From positions 2,120,501 through 2,184,500 of the forward strand of contig NZ_JACJUV010000001.1 of NCBI RefSeq assembly GCF_014218805.1: a DNA stretch of 64,000 nt, read 5' to 3'. Numbering within the stretch: the first letter of the stretch is position 1; each line of letters opens with the position of its first letter. A program made the position numbers and the translations under genes. Shown here piece by piece: positions 36,119 to 46,270 of this stretch. The DNA comes from Teredinibacter franksiae (GTDB taxonomy: Bacteria; Pseudomonadota; Gammaproteobacteria; Pseudomonadales; Cellvibrionaceae). The notes under the pieces are model-generated. The model did no database searches and was not told where the DNA came from. It worked only from the letters and a program-made list of their open reading frames with translations.

Positions 36119-38041
36119 ATGAAGTTTATAACAATGGTAAGTATTTATACTTTGCTAGTTGGCATAATTGTCGCGGACAATGCGAGAAGTAATCCTTTGG
36201 ATCTGCCGTTGTACGATCCCTCGAATATCCAATACGAGGGCGCTTTCCTGGTTCCCGACGGCGGCAGGGATTTGGGTAACGGTACTTATTTAACCGGCCT
36301 GCAATACGGAATACAAGGCTATGGTGCCTTTGCTTACAATCCTGATGGAGATGGCGGAAAGGGTTCACTTTTTCTGGCTGCCGGCCTTGTGGCAGGTAAT
36401 CCAAATGAGCCTGTGATCTGCGAGATCAGTATTCCTGAACTTAAGACGTCAAATTATAATCGAGCAACCCTGGTTCAGGATTGTGAATTACTGGGCGGGA
36501 CTCTGGGCAATTTTCCAAACGGTCACTCTGGGGCTAATGGCACTGCTGCCACAGGAATGCTTTATAAAGATGGATACCTCTATTTTACCGCTGCCGGTGT
36601 TTATCGTGGAGATACTCAGTCCACGACATTGTTTCGCCGAAGTGCAGACCTTTCAGACAATAACGTTGATGGCCCGTACTCGGTGGTGAGCTCTACCTTA
36701 AATCAACGGGCAATGGGCAATGGGATGGGATGTCCGATACCAGAAAACTGGCAGGAGACTTTCGGTGGAGCCACCCTAATGGGTGGCGGTGGACACGGTT
36801 TGTCCTTGCTGTATGGCGTAAACTACGGACCTGGTTTTTGGGTCATCAATCACAACGATGTGGAGGGCCTTGCTGATTACGGCAACGTGCCAGGCACCGC
36901 CATTCTGAGACATACCAATGGGGCTATAGCCGATGGCGGGACCTACCCCTACATGGGAAACAACCCTGATGCCTTCTTCTCCGGTATGTCTATGCACCGC
37001 GGTACTGTCATGCTGCCTGATTATAGGACTGTCCTTGCCTACGGTCCATGGGCTGCCAATACTACCTATGACTCCGGTGGGGTGATCTCCGGGTATCAGC
37101 GACCCATTTCACTTAGCAGAGTATATGACCGGTTCTTGTTGTACGATGCGCGGGACCTTAAAGACGCCTTTGACGGGGTTGTCTCCGATGAAGAAGGCAT
37201 CCTGCCCTATGCTGTCCATGACATGGACTTCAGCTTTGATAATGATTCGTACGTCCGGTCCGACCGTGGTGCCATTTGGGATGTAGACAACAGGCGACTT
37301 TTTATCGTTGAGGACAATGGTGGCGGTGGCAGCTTACCTATAGTTCATGTTTTAAAGTTCACCAATAGCTCTGATGGTGAGCCGGACACCATTGCGCCTG
37401 ATGCAATTAACGATCTTGCTGCATCTGAAGGTACCTCCCATGGTGAGATCAACCTAACCTGGGCCGCCACTGGTGATGACGGAGTGTCAGGCAAGGCCAG
37501 CAGCTACGACATCCGTTACAGCTCTTCGCCAATCGATTCATCAAATTTTAGTTCTGCCCAGGAAGTATTTGGAGAGACTGCTCCTGCCGATTCAGGAACT
37601 GGCGAATCATTTACCGTTGGGGGGCTCACTGCAGGAGCCATTTATTATTTTGCTATTAAGGTGGGTGACGGTGTTAACTGGAGCGAGGTTTCAAATTCCC
37701 CCTCTGCAACTGCGACCCTTGTTGTAAATAGCAGTTCGAGCAGCAGTAGTTCTTCATCAAGTAGTTCTTCGTCAAGCAGTTCTTCGTCAAGCAATTCTTC
37801 GTCAAGCAGTTCTTCGTCAAGCAGTTCTTCGTCAAGCAGTTCTTCGTCAAGCAGTTCTTCGTCAAGCAGTTCGTCGTCAAGTGCGGCGCCCTCTTCAGGC
37901 TCGTCAGGAAATGGTGGCGGGGCAGGTGGAGATTCCGGTGGAGGCAGTATCGATCTTACTCTGTTAATACTGTTATCTCTCATTAGCGCCCTGAAAGCAA
38001 TTTTACGAATCAAGGGTTCTGCATCACTTTTGTCCCACTAA
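36119..38041 (+). CDS. secreted propeller-like protein with FN3, poly-Ser and GlyGly-CTERM-type tail
   Basis: 640 residues. Signal peptide ~1-25. Residues ~35-420 are the same unassigned domain as the C-terminus of the 24945 protein (IQYEGAFLVPDGG, GSLFLAAGLVAG, GRGAIWD-like DRGAIWDVDNRRLFIVEDNG); the blade-like repeats suggest a propeller. A fibronectin III domain follows (~425-535: INLTWAATGDDG, YDIRYSSSP, YYFAIKVGDG). Then come ~50 serines (538-587) and a tail of Gly-rich GGGAGGDSGGGS, a hydrophobic span (IDLTLLILLSLISALKAIL) and a basic end. That tail is the form recognised by rhombosortase, so the protein is probably processed and surface-anchored. No catalytic residues can be named. Confidence 0.75.
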   Translation: MKFITMVSIYTLLVGIIVADNARSNPLDLPLYDPSNIQYEGAFLVPDGGRDLGNGTYLTGLQYGIQGYGAFAYNPDGDGGKGSLFLAAGLVAGNPNEPVICEISIPELKTSNYNRATLVQDCELLGGTLGNFPNGHSGANGTAATGMLYKDGYLYFTAAGVYRGDTQSTTLFRRSADLSDNNVDGPYSVVSSTLNQRAMGNGMGCPIPENWQETFGGATLMGGGGHGLSLLYGVNYGPGFWVINHNDVEGLADYGNVPGTAILRHTNGAIADGGTYPYMGNNPDAFFSGMSMHRGTVMLPDYRTVLAYGPWAANTTYDSGGVISGYQRPISLSRVYDRFLLYDARDLKDAFDGVVSDEEGILPYAVHDMDFSFDNDSYVRSDRGAIWDVDNRRLFIVEDNGGGGSLPIVHVLKFTNSSDGEPDTIAPDAINDLAASEGTSHGEINLTWAATGDDGVSGKASSYDIRYSSSPIDSSNFSSAQEVFGETAPADSGTGESFTVGGLTAGAIYYFAIKVGDGVNWSEVSNSPSATATLVVNSSSSSSSSSSSSSSSSSSSSSNSSSSSSSSSSSSSSSSSSSSSSSSSSSSSAAPSSGSSGNGGGAGGDSGGGSIDLTLLILLSLISALKAILRIKGSASLLSH

Positions 38042-38068
38042 CGCCGGACGAGATCCTGAGACATTTGA

Positions 38069-38560
<492 letters not shown>

Positions 38561-39538
38561 GCATCATATCCCTAGCTATTTAACCTGATTATTCATCAGA
38601 CAATAGGCATGACATACCCAATTAAACCTTTCACAGACATCTCCCAACAAAGCCAGAAAGGCATGCCTGTCGTCATCTGTTTCGTAAATATCTTCTCGTC
38701 TGTCTCCCTTCGCTGTCACATGGTACAACGCACCCGAAAATCCCAATCTCTACGGCCTTGCCATAACTCGTCACCACTCCAGTCGACTCATATAACCACT
38801 AGAATAGCTTAGATTAAGATGTGAGGCAAAAGACAAGACCCGACCCCTCTTCCTCCTAATTGGCTTAGATATAGGGATAAATTTGTTCCCTTCATTTTCA
38901 AGTGCCTTGGTCCTCCGCCCGTGTTTGCCTATCTATCCGTCTATATAATTATTCGCCATGCTCACCGGTTTCACATTCTTCGTCATTTGAATCTCCAGTA
39001 GCTACGATACAATTCAGCCCCACTAGAATAGTAGTTGCCAATATTTTTCGACGTTCCATGGTGGGTGCTGGGCTTCGAGGTGGGTTCGATCTAAATTGTG
39101 TGTAGCATTTTTATTTGCAAAATCATCGATTGATTTTCGTGCGTTTACCTTTAGTTCTGCATAAGCGTTCATTTGCTCAATAGAAGCATCAACAAGTTGC
39201 CAAGTTGTTCGCTTTTCTTTAAGTTCCAGCGAAATGGTTTCATGTTGTCAGTTTTCGCCTTGAAGAGGACTTTTAAAAAATCTCTCCCCTTTATTCGGTC
39301 CCCATTATTAATAATATTCAATCTTGCTTTTGCGGTTCAAGTTTCTCTGACCCGTAGATTTCGCTTCTAGGTCTCGCTGAGCAATTACATGCGCTTGTTG
39401 CAGATGAGAGTGATCCAATTGCAAACCAGGCCAATTTTGTTGCGGCCTTGAGGCAAGTGCTTAACTTTTTTTGGTGGGGTTTTATGCATTACTCGAGACT
39501 AATAGGTTCGAGGTGGTCTAAATGCTCTTGCACTCTGA
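38561..39538. other. decayed intergenic stretch with small remnants
   Basis: At 38823-38850 there is a RAYT 3'-end scrap on the plus strand (AGGCAAAAGACAAGACCCGA), the inverse of the repeat at 41695. At about 39023-39240 the minus strand reads like a real C-terminus (LKEKRTTWQLVDASIEQMNA ... HPPWNVEKYWQLLF) without a start. I do not recognise it. No intact gene. Confidence 0.45.
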
Positions 39539-41560
39539 TTAAAAGTGTCTTTCTATGCCCAGCACATACTCTCGACCGCGAGCAGGGATAGGGTTTAGGG
39601 AGGAGCCAACGCTTGGGTAGGCGTAGGCTTTATCAAAAAGGTTTTTACCCGAGAGCGTGAGTTTCCATTGAGGAGTTAATTTGTAGGAGAAGTGCGCGTT
39701 AACCAAGCCATAGGCATCGATGGGTGTGGGTTGGGTATTGCCCCTCATAAGGTATCGGCGCTCGCTGGAGTATTCATAATCTAGTGATAAGTTCCATTTC
39801 GTATGTTTGTAATTAAGCAACAGGTTAGCCTGAGCATTGGAGAGCCTGAAGGTGTCCTCGGGCATATCAAACAATTTAGATAAGTTAGCCCGAATCGACC
39901 AGCGCTTGTCTCTGCTGATTGGCAGAGCTAAGGTAATTTCTGCTCCTGAGTTTGAACTTTCCCCACTGTTGTTGAAGCGTCTTGAGCCGTCTGGGTTTAC
40001 ACTGGTAATGGTGTTTTTAAAATCGTTGTAAAAAAACGATAGCTGTAGGTGCCGCAGATTATTTTCATATACCCATATGAGTTCTGTTGTTGCGACCGTT
40101 TCGGCTTTCAGATCAGGGTTTCCGATGAGTGCGGGGTTGTTTTTGGTGAAATACTCATTGGCAGCGGGTGCTCGAAATGCTTCCCCATAAATGAGTTTTA
40201 ATGAATGATCGGATGTTGGAAAATAGATAAAGGAGATTCTCGGGCTAATGTTATCTCCCGCTAATTTCGAGTTGTCGTAGCGAATCCCGAGTGTTGATTC
40301 AAGTTTGTCGCCCCAGTTGTAGCTTGATTGGGCATAAATGCCGTGGGAGTATTCTGTCTCCACATCGCCGATAATGGTTTTCTCATCGAAGTGACCGAAA
40401 TAAGGGATGGGGAAATCCTGGTTTACAAAAGCTTCCACATCATAATTGTTGTACAGCTCCATATTTGTGGTGTCGATATATCGAAACTCATAGCCCATTT
40501 GATAAGTCCAACCACTCTTTGTATTTAGTGTGAGCCGGTCGATTAGCCATTGCTCGCTGCCAGCATAGCGATATATTACCCACAGAGGGTCGTTGCTGGC
40601 TGGGTTGCTAAGGTCGTTGAGGCTGCCTGCCCCTGCGAAAATCGCTTCTGTACTGCTTTTATACTGTTTGCTGCCAAGCATTACTTGGTTTTCGCTGTCA
40701 CCGAAAATAGTTTGTGTGTTTTCAAGGTTTATTGAGGCAATGCTGTAGCGCAAGTCAGAAAATTCCGGGTCCAGCCGACCTCCCACATAAAAACCGGAGG
40801 CTTCTGCCTGATGGCCGCGCGCAGATATGCGCCAATTTCCCAACTCAATCGTGTAGGAAAGCGATTTGCTGTTAAGTTGATCTTTTAGCGGAAGAGTCTC
40901 TTCTGGGTTGAATGGGTCTGGTACCTCATGGCTCAGCCCCTGGTCATTAAAGATTTCAAAAGACAAGTGGTGTTTACTGGTTCCAAGTTTGAAGGGGTGG
41001 CTGAGCGTCAACTGCATATCTGCCGGTTGCCCGGAAGCGAGTCGTATTTTACTGCCACTGGTGCCAGTAACAATATTGATAACTCCCATATAGGCATTAC
41101 TGCCGTACATGTGTGAGACGGGGCCGCGTATGAATTCCACGCGTTTTACACCAATCAACGGAAAGCGTAGTAGCCGTGTGATATTGGCGCCTTCGATCCA
41201 GCTATCCATGCGCACACCATCAACAATAAACAGGTATTCCCGGCTGGTCGGAGCAAGAGACCGACCACGCACAACGGGGCTAATACCTGCAGCCTGGTCG
41301 AAATAAAGCTGTTGAAAGCCTGGCACGAATCGCAGCAGATCGCTTAGTTTTTGTGCGCCTAGCTGCTTAAAGGATTCGGTGTTGAATACGGTAACGCTAG
41401 CTGGAGCATCCCTGATTGTTTGTTCACGCAGGCTTGCGCCTGTGAGGCTAACCTGGAGTAAATCCTCAAGGGAAAGTGAAAACAAATCCTCATCACAGTA
41501 GGCTGGGTAAGTTGCTGTGAGCATGTAAGTGAGAAAAACAATTGGTGGCGCAAATTTCAT
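39539..41560 (-). CDS. TonB-dependent outer membrane receptor
   Basis: 673 residues. Signal peptide ~1-22 (cut near AYCDEDL). The plug domain (~45-160) holds DAPASVTVFNTESFKQLGA, LLRFVPGFQQLYF, YLFIVDGVRMD and VEFIRGPVSHMYGSNAYMGV. The rest is a 22-strand-type barrel ending ERHF (terminal Phe), with the classic TonB receptor end KLTLSGKNLFDKAYAYPSVG. The short SLEDLLQVSLTGASLREQ segment after the signal is the TonB-box region of the polysaccharide- and siderophore-type receptors of this order. Substrate unknown; neighbouring lyases suggest an oligosaccharide. RBS AAGGGGAG upstream. Confidence 0.92.
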   Translation of the reverse strand: MKFAPPIVFLTYMLTATYPAYCDEDLFSLSLEDLLQVSLTGASLREQTIRDAPASVTVFNTESFKQLGAQKLSDLLRFVPGFQQLYFDQAAGISPVVRGRSLAPTSREYLFIVDGVRMDSWIEGANITRLLRFPLIGVKRVEFIRGPVSHMYGSNAYMGVINIVTGTSGSKIRLASGQPADMQLTLSHPFKLGTSKHHLSFEIFNDQGLSHEVPDPFNPEETLPLKDQLNSKSLSYTIELGNWRISARGHQAEASGFYVGGRLDPEFSDLRYSIASINLENTQTIFGDSENQVMLGSKQYKSSTEAIFAGAGSLNDLSNPASNDPLWVIYRYAGSEQWLIDRLTLNTKSGWTYQMGYEFRYIDTTNMELYNNYDVEAFVNQDFPIPYFGHFDEKTIIGDVETEYSHGIYAQSSYNWGDKLESTLGIRYDNSKLAGDNISPRISFIYFPTSDHSLKLIYGEAFRAPAANEYFTKNNPALIGNPDLKAETVATTELIWVYENNLRHLQLSFFYNDFKNTITSVNPDGSRRFNNSGESSNSGAEITLALPISRDKRWSIRANLSKLFDMPEDTFRLSNAQANLLLNYKHTKWNLSLDYEYSSERRYLMRGNTQPTPIDAYGLVNAHFSYKLTPQWKLTLSGKNLFDKAYAYPSVGSSLNPIPARGREYVLGIERHF

Positions 41561-41680
41561 TTTGATCGTAAGCTCCCCTTGTGCTTTACAGTGTAGCTCA
41601 TTCCTCTAATGAATTCGTCTATGGGGGCTAAACGAGTTTGGCGTGGATTATAAGAGTTAGCAGGTCTCAAATCCTTAGAG

Positions 41681-41816
41681 CACGATAGGGGTCAAGTCTT
41701 GTCTTTTGCCTTTTTCACTATTCTGCTTACTCTTGAATAAGAGAGCACGATAGTAACACGATAGGGGTCAAGTCTTGTCTTTTGCCTTTTTCACTATTCT
41801 GCTGACTCTTGAATAA
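41681..41816. repeat. 76-base tandem repeat containing a RAYT 3' end
   Basis: CACGATAGGGGTCAAGTCTT and what follows (to GAATAA) at 41681-41740 recurs at 41757-41816 with one mismatch. On the minus strand the unit encodes VKKAKDKT-stop and then GACTTGACCCCTAT, the C-terminus and trailing repeat of a RAYT. Confidence 0.85.
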
Positions 41817-42123
41817 TGTAAACCAAAATATTCACCAATTTCTTTCAAGCTATACCGGCCACTATCATACCCATTTACTATGGCCTCATCGCGCGAACCC
41901 GCTTGTTTTTCGTAGTGTTCCAGCGGTTTCGCTAGCGGCCTTTTTTGGCCTGTTGGAATTTCCGATAAGTCCTTTTCAAGCTCAATTAGCTTCCTTTTCT
42001 CCTCAACAAACTCTTCACTGCCCAAAAAAACCTGATTTTGTACCTTATCCCACAGCGGCACACCCTTGCCCTCTGCTACAAATGCTTTGTACTTTTCAAT
42101 TGCTCGCTTCTTTAAAGGCACAC
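41768..42123 (-). pseudogene. C-terminal fragment of an HTH-type RAYT transposase
   Basis: About 115 residues: KRAIEKYKAFVAEGKGVPLW, VQNQVFLGSEEFVEEKRKL, AKPLEHYEKQAGSRDEAIV and the DNA-binding tail GRYSLKEIGEYFGLHYSRVS. This C-terminal extension belongs to a different RAYT subgroup from copies 1-3. The N-terminal Y1 domain is missing; the coding sequence ends at the REP that begins RAYT copy 2 (42124), which has cut it off. Confidence 0.82.
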
Positions 42124-43313
42124 GAGGACACCCACTCGCCATTGACATCATACCGAACATCCCCTACGATAATTAACTGTTTATATAAACAGCTGAAGAA
42201 CACCTATGACGACGGCACGGAAGCATCAAGTCTCCATCAGTGACACACCCTATTATCACGTTATGTCCCGCTGTGTTCGCCGCTCCTACCTGTGTGGTAC
42301 AGATATTCATACCGGGCAATGCTACGAACACCGGCGCGAATGGATTGCAGAGCGTATTCGCTTACTCTCCACCATTTTTGCTATCGATATCTGCAGTTAC
42401 GCCGTAATGAGTAACCATTACCATATCGTAATCAAAATTGATGCCCAGGCACCGCAAAGCTGGAGCTTCGACGAAGTCATTCAGCGCTGGCTATGCTTAT
42501 ACAAAGGCCCTTTTTTGGTACAAAAATATCAAAAAGGCGAAACCTTAGATACGGCAGAACAACGCGTACTCGAAGATACTGTAGAAGATTGGCGTACACG
42601 CCTTGGCAGCTTAAGCGAGTTTATGCAGCAACTTAATCAAGTCATCGCACGACAGGCGAACCAAGAAAAACGCTGCACTGGCCGATTCTGGGAGGGGCGA
42701 TTTAAATCTCAAGCCTTATTGACCGAGGAGGCTCTGCTAACCGCTATGGCCTACGTGGATTTAAACCCCATACGCGCAAAAATGGCCGAGTCACCCGAAA
42801 CTTCTGAACACACCAGCGTTCAAGAGCGAATAAACCCTCGCTTTGAACTAAAACAAGCTTTAACCCACAATCCGGATATCAACCCTCATCACTTCAGCCG
42901 CTTTCCCGTTAAAGAATTAGCCGCTTTTGAGGGGAATATTTGGTCCGACATACAACACGGCGTCTTATTCGATATCAAAGATTACCTCACGTTAGTGGAT
43001 ACGACTGGCCGTATTCAGCGTAAAGATAAGCGTGGTTACATCGCCAGTGAATCTCTACCCATTCTGCAACGGCTAGGCATCGACGCTAACGATTGGCTGG
43101 GTAACACGCAGAAATTTGAAGCGATCTTCTATAAAAAATTCCATTATAGGCGGCGAGATAAAAACGTCGCTTAGTCCTTTAGTAAACTCACTGCAATTAA
43201 AGCGGGCTCACGTTAGCCAGGCTCTGCCGATGGTTTAATCAGCGTGATTCGTGCTCGTACGCGCCACTCTTACAGTATTCACACTTATTACCTTTATATT
43301 TAGATCTTACGCA
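42124..43313 (+). mobile_element. REP-flanked RAYT unit, copy 2 (right end lost)
   Basis: Starts at REP core 42124-42137, with palindrome 42177-42192. The 3' tail follows copy 1 up to TTTAGATCTTACGCA and is then replaced by the IS66 terminus at 43314, so its right-hand REP is missing. Confidence 0.8.
42206..43174 (+). CDS. REP-associated tyrosine transposase (RAYT), copy 2
   Basis: 322 residues, almost identical to copy 1 (differences such as I/V in FDEVIQRW, A/E in SLSEFMQQL, D/G in DWLGNTQK). Same HUH motif (SNHYHIVI), catalytic helix (AYVDLNPIRAKMA) and C-terminal domain. Intact. Preceded by the same palindrome and REP as copy 1. It sits between a fragment of another RAYT and an IS66 element. 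Confidence 0.92.
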   Translation: MTTARKHQVSISDTPYYHVMSRCVRRSYLCGTDIHTGQCYEHRREWIAERIRLLSTIFAIDICSYAVMSNHYHIVIKIDAQAPQSWSFDEVIQRWLCLYKGPFLVQKYQKGETLDTAEQRVLEDTVEDWRTRLGSLSEFMQQLNQVIARQANQEKRCTGRFWEGRFKSQALLTEEALLTAMAYVDLNPIRAKMAESPETSEHTSVQERINPRFELKQALTHNPDINPHHFSRFPVKELAAFEGNIWSDIQHGVLFDIKDYLTLVDTTGRIQRKDKRGYIASESLPILQRLGIDANDWLGNTQKFEAIFYKKFHYRRRDKNVA

Positions 43314-43336
43314 GTAAGCGCCAAACCAACCACACC

Positions 43337-44833
43337 CTAACCAAGCTGGACATTCCAAGGCAACAATCCCTCAATCTGCTCAACATTTTGCGCATTGGGT
43401 AGTTCTTCAAAAATATGTTGCAAATAGTCGTACGTATTCAGGTCGTTAGCCTTGGCTGTTTCTATCAGACTGTAAAGATTTGCGCTAGCTTTAGCGCCCG
43501 CCTGACTCTTACTGAACATCCAGTTTTTGCGACCAATAGCAAAGGGGCGTATTGCACGTTCGGCAGCATTATTATCGATGGGATAGCACCCATCTTCCAG
43601 GTAGGCGATTAATCGATCCCACTGGTTGTTCAGGTACACCAATGCTATACCGAGTTTTGTTTTCGGTGCCACCGACTGTAAGCTTTTATCCAACCATTCT
43701 TTGATTTTGTCGAGGATGGGTTTTGCCTGCTCTTGGCGAACTTGGTAGCGTTTATCCGGTGGTTCGTCCTTTATTTTCTTTTCAATCGCGTACAGCTTGT
43801 GGATATAGGCTAAGGCTTGATCAGCTTTGCCTGTTTTACCCTTTTTCTGTAAATTTTGAGCCTCTTTGAACTTTCTTCTGGCATGAGCCCAGCAACCTAA
43901 GCGGGTAATACCGTACTCATCACAGGCTTTTTGGTACCACTCGTAGCCGTCGACCATAATGGCGGTATTTTCGGCGCTAAGTAGCTCGATGGGTACCCGT
44001 TGCCCTCGGTTATCCGCATAGTGGAATACGCAAACCGACTGTGGACCTGTGCTGGTCATTACCCACATGTAGCTTTTGCTTTGTGCGGTCTTTCCCGGCT
44101 CTTCCAATACCTGTAGTGTGGTTTCATCCATGTGGATGTACGGTGGCTTGTGGAGGTAATCAATTAACAGGTTGATAAGGGGCTGTGTCAGCTCACCACA
44201 CTTCACCATCCAGTTCGCCATATTAGTTCTGTCCAGCTCTATGCCGATTCGTTTGAATATCTCGCTTTGACGGTATAAAGGTAAAGCATCCGCATATTTT
44301 TGCACCGCGATGTAAGCGAGTAGACTGGGGCTGGCGATACTTTTTTCGATAGGCTGTTTGGGCTTGCCTGCCGTTACAATGTGATTGTCACAGCAGGGAC
44401 AGGCATATTTTAGTCGCTTGTGGCGAACCACTTTGATTTTAGCGGGGATGATTTCCAGTTGTTCATGGTCTTCGCTGCCAATGATATTAAGAGTGCTGCC
44501 ATCGTGAGGGCAGACTTTTTCCGTTTCGGTGATGTCGTGAATGATGTCTTCACGGGGAAGGTTGTCGGGTATAGTAACGCGAGGCTTACGCTTGCGAGTA
44601 TAACTTTTTACAGTGGTGCTATCGCTTTCGGCGGCCTCAACTTCAACTACACATGCTTCGGCTTCGTTAAATAAGCCTAGCTGATCAGCCGATATTTTTT
44701 CACTAGAAGATCCAAAGCGTTTGCTCAGCAGGTGTTTAAGCTGTTCGTTTAATACGGCGATTTGCGTATCGCGCGCGGCAATCTTTTCGCGCAATAAATC
44801 ATTTTCTTTCTGTAAAGCCGCCGCATATTTCAT
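43337..44833 (-). CDS. tnpC: IS66 transposase TnpC (copy 2)
   Basis: 498 residues with the same domain order as copy 1: coiled coil, zinc motif KYACPCCDNHIVTAGK, DDE core with HMDETTLQVLEEPGKTAQ, MVDGYEWYQKACDEYGI and NNAAERAIRPFAIGRKNWMF. Lacks an 11-residue stretch in the N-terminal coiled coil relative to copy 1. Intact and clearly a different IS66 lineage, not a recent copy of the first. Confidence 0.95.
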   Translation of the reverse strand: MKYAAALQKENDLLREKIAARDTQIAVLNEQLKHLLSKRFGSSSEKISADQLGLFNEAEACVVEVEAAESDSTTVKSYTRKRKPRVTIPDNLPREDIIHDITETEKVCPHDGSTLNIIGSEDHEQLEIIPAKIKVVRHKRLKYACPCCDNHIVTAGKPKQPIEKSIASPSLLAYIAVQKYADALPLYRQSEIFKRIGIELDRTNMANWMVKCGELTQPLINLLIDYLHKPPYIHMDETTLQVLEEPGKTAQSKSYMWVMTSTGPQSVCVFHYADNRGQRVPIELLSAENTAIMVDGYEWYQKACDEYGITRLGCWAHARRKFKEAQNLQKKGKTGKADQALAYIHKLYAIEKKIKDEPPDKRYQVRQEQAKPILDKIKEWLDKSLQSVAPKTKLGIALVYLNNQWDRLIAYLEDGCYPIDNNAAERAIRPFAIGRKNWMFSKSQAGAKASANLYSLIETAKANDLNTYDYLQHIFEELPNAQNVEQIEGLLPWNVQLG

Positions 44834-44853
44834 AGCGGCTATTATACAAAATA

Positions 44854-45210
44854 TTAGGCCACCTCGGTGAATTTTAACTGCTTATGTGGTCTAAATTTAG
44901 CAAAGTCAAAACCCCGCAATAACCAATCCCATTGCTCGTAGGTAATTGATGCGGTTGCAAGCGGGTCTTTACTCGGCCACTTAAATTTGTCCTTCTCTAG
45001 GCGTTTCTGCCACAGGGCAAAACCCGTACTGTCCCAATAGAGCACTTTGAGCTGACTGCGGTTTCTATTGCAAAACACGAACAACGCCTGGCTGTATACA
45101 TCCAACTCCATCTCCTCACTCACGATAACCGCTAGGCCATTGATCGCTTTGCGAAAGTCTACTGGGTCGCGGTGCAGGTATATGGGAATCGCATTGGACC
45201 ACTGGATCAT
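44854..45210 (-). CDS. tnpB: IS66 accessory protein TnpB (copy 2)
   Basis: 118 residues beginning MIQWSNAIPIYLHRDPVDFR; IS66 Orf2 signature FRKAINGLAVIVSEEM and SQLKVLYWDSTGFALWQKRL. Overlaps tnpA by 4 bases. Confidence 0.95.
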   Translation of the reverse strand: MIQWSNAIPIYLHRDPVDFRKAINGLAVIVSEEMELDVYSQALFVFCNRNRSQLKVLYWDSTGFALWQKRLEKDKFKWPSKDPLATASITYEQWDWLLRGFDFAKFRPHKQLKFTEVA

Positions 45211-45494
45211 GCGAGGGACTTAATCAATGATACAAAGGAAGGAATAGACATGGCTGGTGGGCAATGAACTTTACAGTTGCCCACTTCGAGGACAAGCCCC
45301 TGCCGCGAGTAAAGTTCAGGCTGTACAACCACATGCGCGAACGCACTGTCTTCCTGCGCTTTGAGCTTGGAAAGCTTTAAGTTGAAATATTTTGGATTGA
45401 GGTCGTGTTGCTTGCAAAATTCGACTTGCGATAGGCCTGACCGCTCGAATTCTGCGAAAAGTTGGGGCCAGTTGTAGGTGCGGCGCTTGGACAT
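45207..45494 (-). CDS. tnpA: IS66 accessory protein TnpA (copy 2)
   Basis: 95 residues (MSKRRTYNWPQLFAEFERSG), HTH-like SQVEFCKQHDLNPKYFNLKL and terminal SIPSFVSLIKSLA. Preceded by an AAGGAGG-type RBS. Confidence 0.93.
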   Translation of the reverse strand: MSKRRTYNWPQLFAEFERSGLSQVEFCKQHDLNPKYFNLKLSKLKAQEDSAFAHVVVQPELYSRQGLVLEVGNCKVHCPPAMSIPSFVSLIKSLA

Positions 45495-45574
45495 GATAGC
45501 CTCCTTAGTAATGGAGACTATAGGTTATTATGTTAATGTCGCGCCTTGTAGGGTGTGGTTGGATTGGCGCTTAC

Positions 45575-46153
45575 ACACGCCTTGGCAGCTTAAGCGCGTT
45601 TATGCAGCAACTAAATCAAGTCATCGCACGCCAGGCCAACCAAGAAGAACACTGCACTGGCCGATTCTGGGAGGGGCGATTTAAATCTCAAGCCTTATTG
45701 ACCGAGGAGGCTCTGTTAACCGCTATGGCCTACGTGGATTTAAACCCCATACGCGCAAAAATGGCCGAGTCACCCGAAACTTCTGAACACACCAGCGTTC
45801 AAGAGCGAATAAACCCTCGCTTTGAACTGAAACAAGCTTTAACCCACAACCCGGATATCAACCCTCATCACTTCAGCCGCTTTTCCGTTAAAGAATTAGC
45901 CGCTTTTGAGGGGAATATTCGGTCTGATATACAACACGGCGTATTATTCGATATCAAAGATTACCTCACGTTAGTGGATACGACTGGCCGTATTCAGCGT
46001 AAAGATAAGCGCGGTTACATCGCCAGTGAATCTCTACCCATTCTGCAACGGCTAGGCATCGACGCTGACGACTGGCTGGATAACACGCAAAAATTTGAAG
46101 CGATCTTCTATAAAAAATTCCATTATAGGCGGCGAGATAAAAACGTCGCTTAG
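45575..46153 (+). pseudogene. RAYT copy 3, 5'-truncated by IS66
   Basis: The surviving part corresponds to about residues 131-322 of copies 1/2 (from TRLGSLSAFMQQLNQVIARQ to the end, RRRDKNVA) and is otherwise free of damage. The HUH motif and N-terminal half are gone; the break is exactly at the IS66 end. A frame entering from the IS exists but the protein would lack the nuclease site. Confidence 0.93.
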
Positions 46154-46270
46154 TCCTTTAAAAAAACACTGCAATTAAAACGGGATCACGCTAGCCAGGC
46201 TCTGCCTATAGCCCAAACTGACCAATTCGTGCTCGTACGCGCCACTCTTCCAGCATTTACAATTAATACC

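Larger units (their letters stand above)
43314..45574 (-). mobile_element. IS66-family element, copy 2, with mismatched flanks
   Basis: 2261 bases with ends GTAAGCGCCAAACCAACCAC (left) and GTAAGCGCCAATCCAACCAC (right, minus strand) and the three IS66 genes. The 8 bases outside each end differ (CTTACGCA left, ACACGCCT right), so there is no target duplication. The left flank is the tail of RAYT copy 2; the right flank is the interior of RAYT copy 3. Confidence 0.93.
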
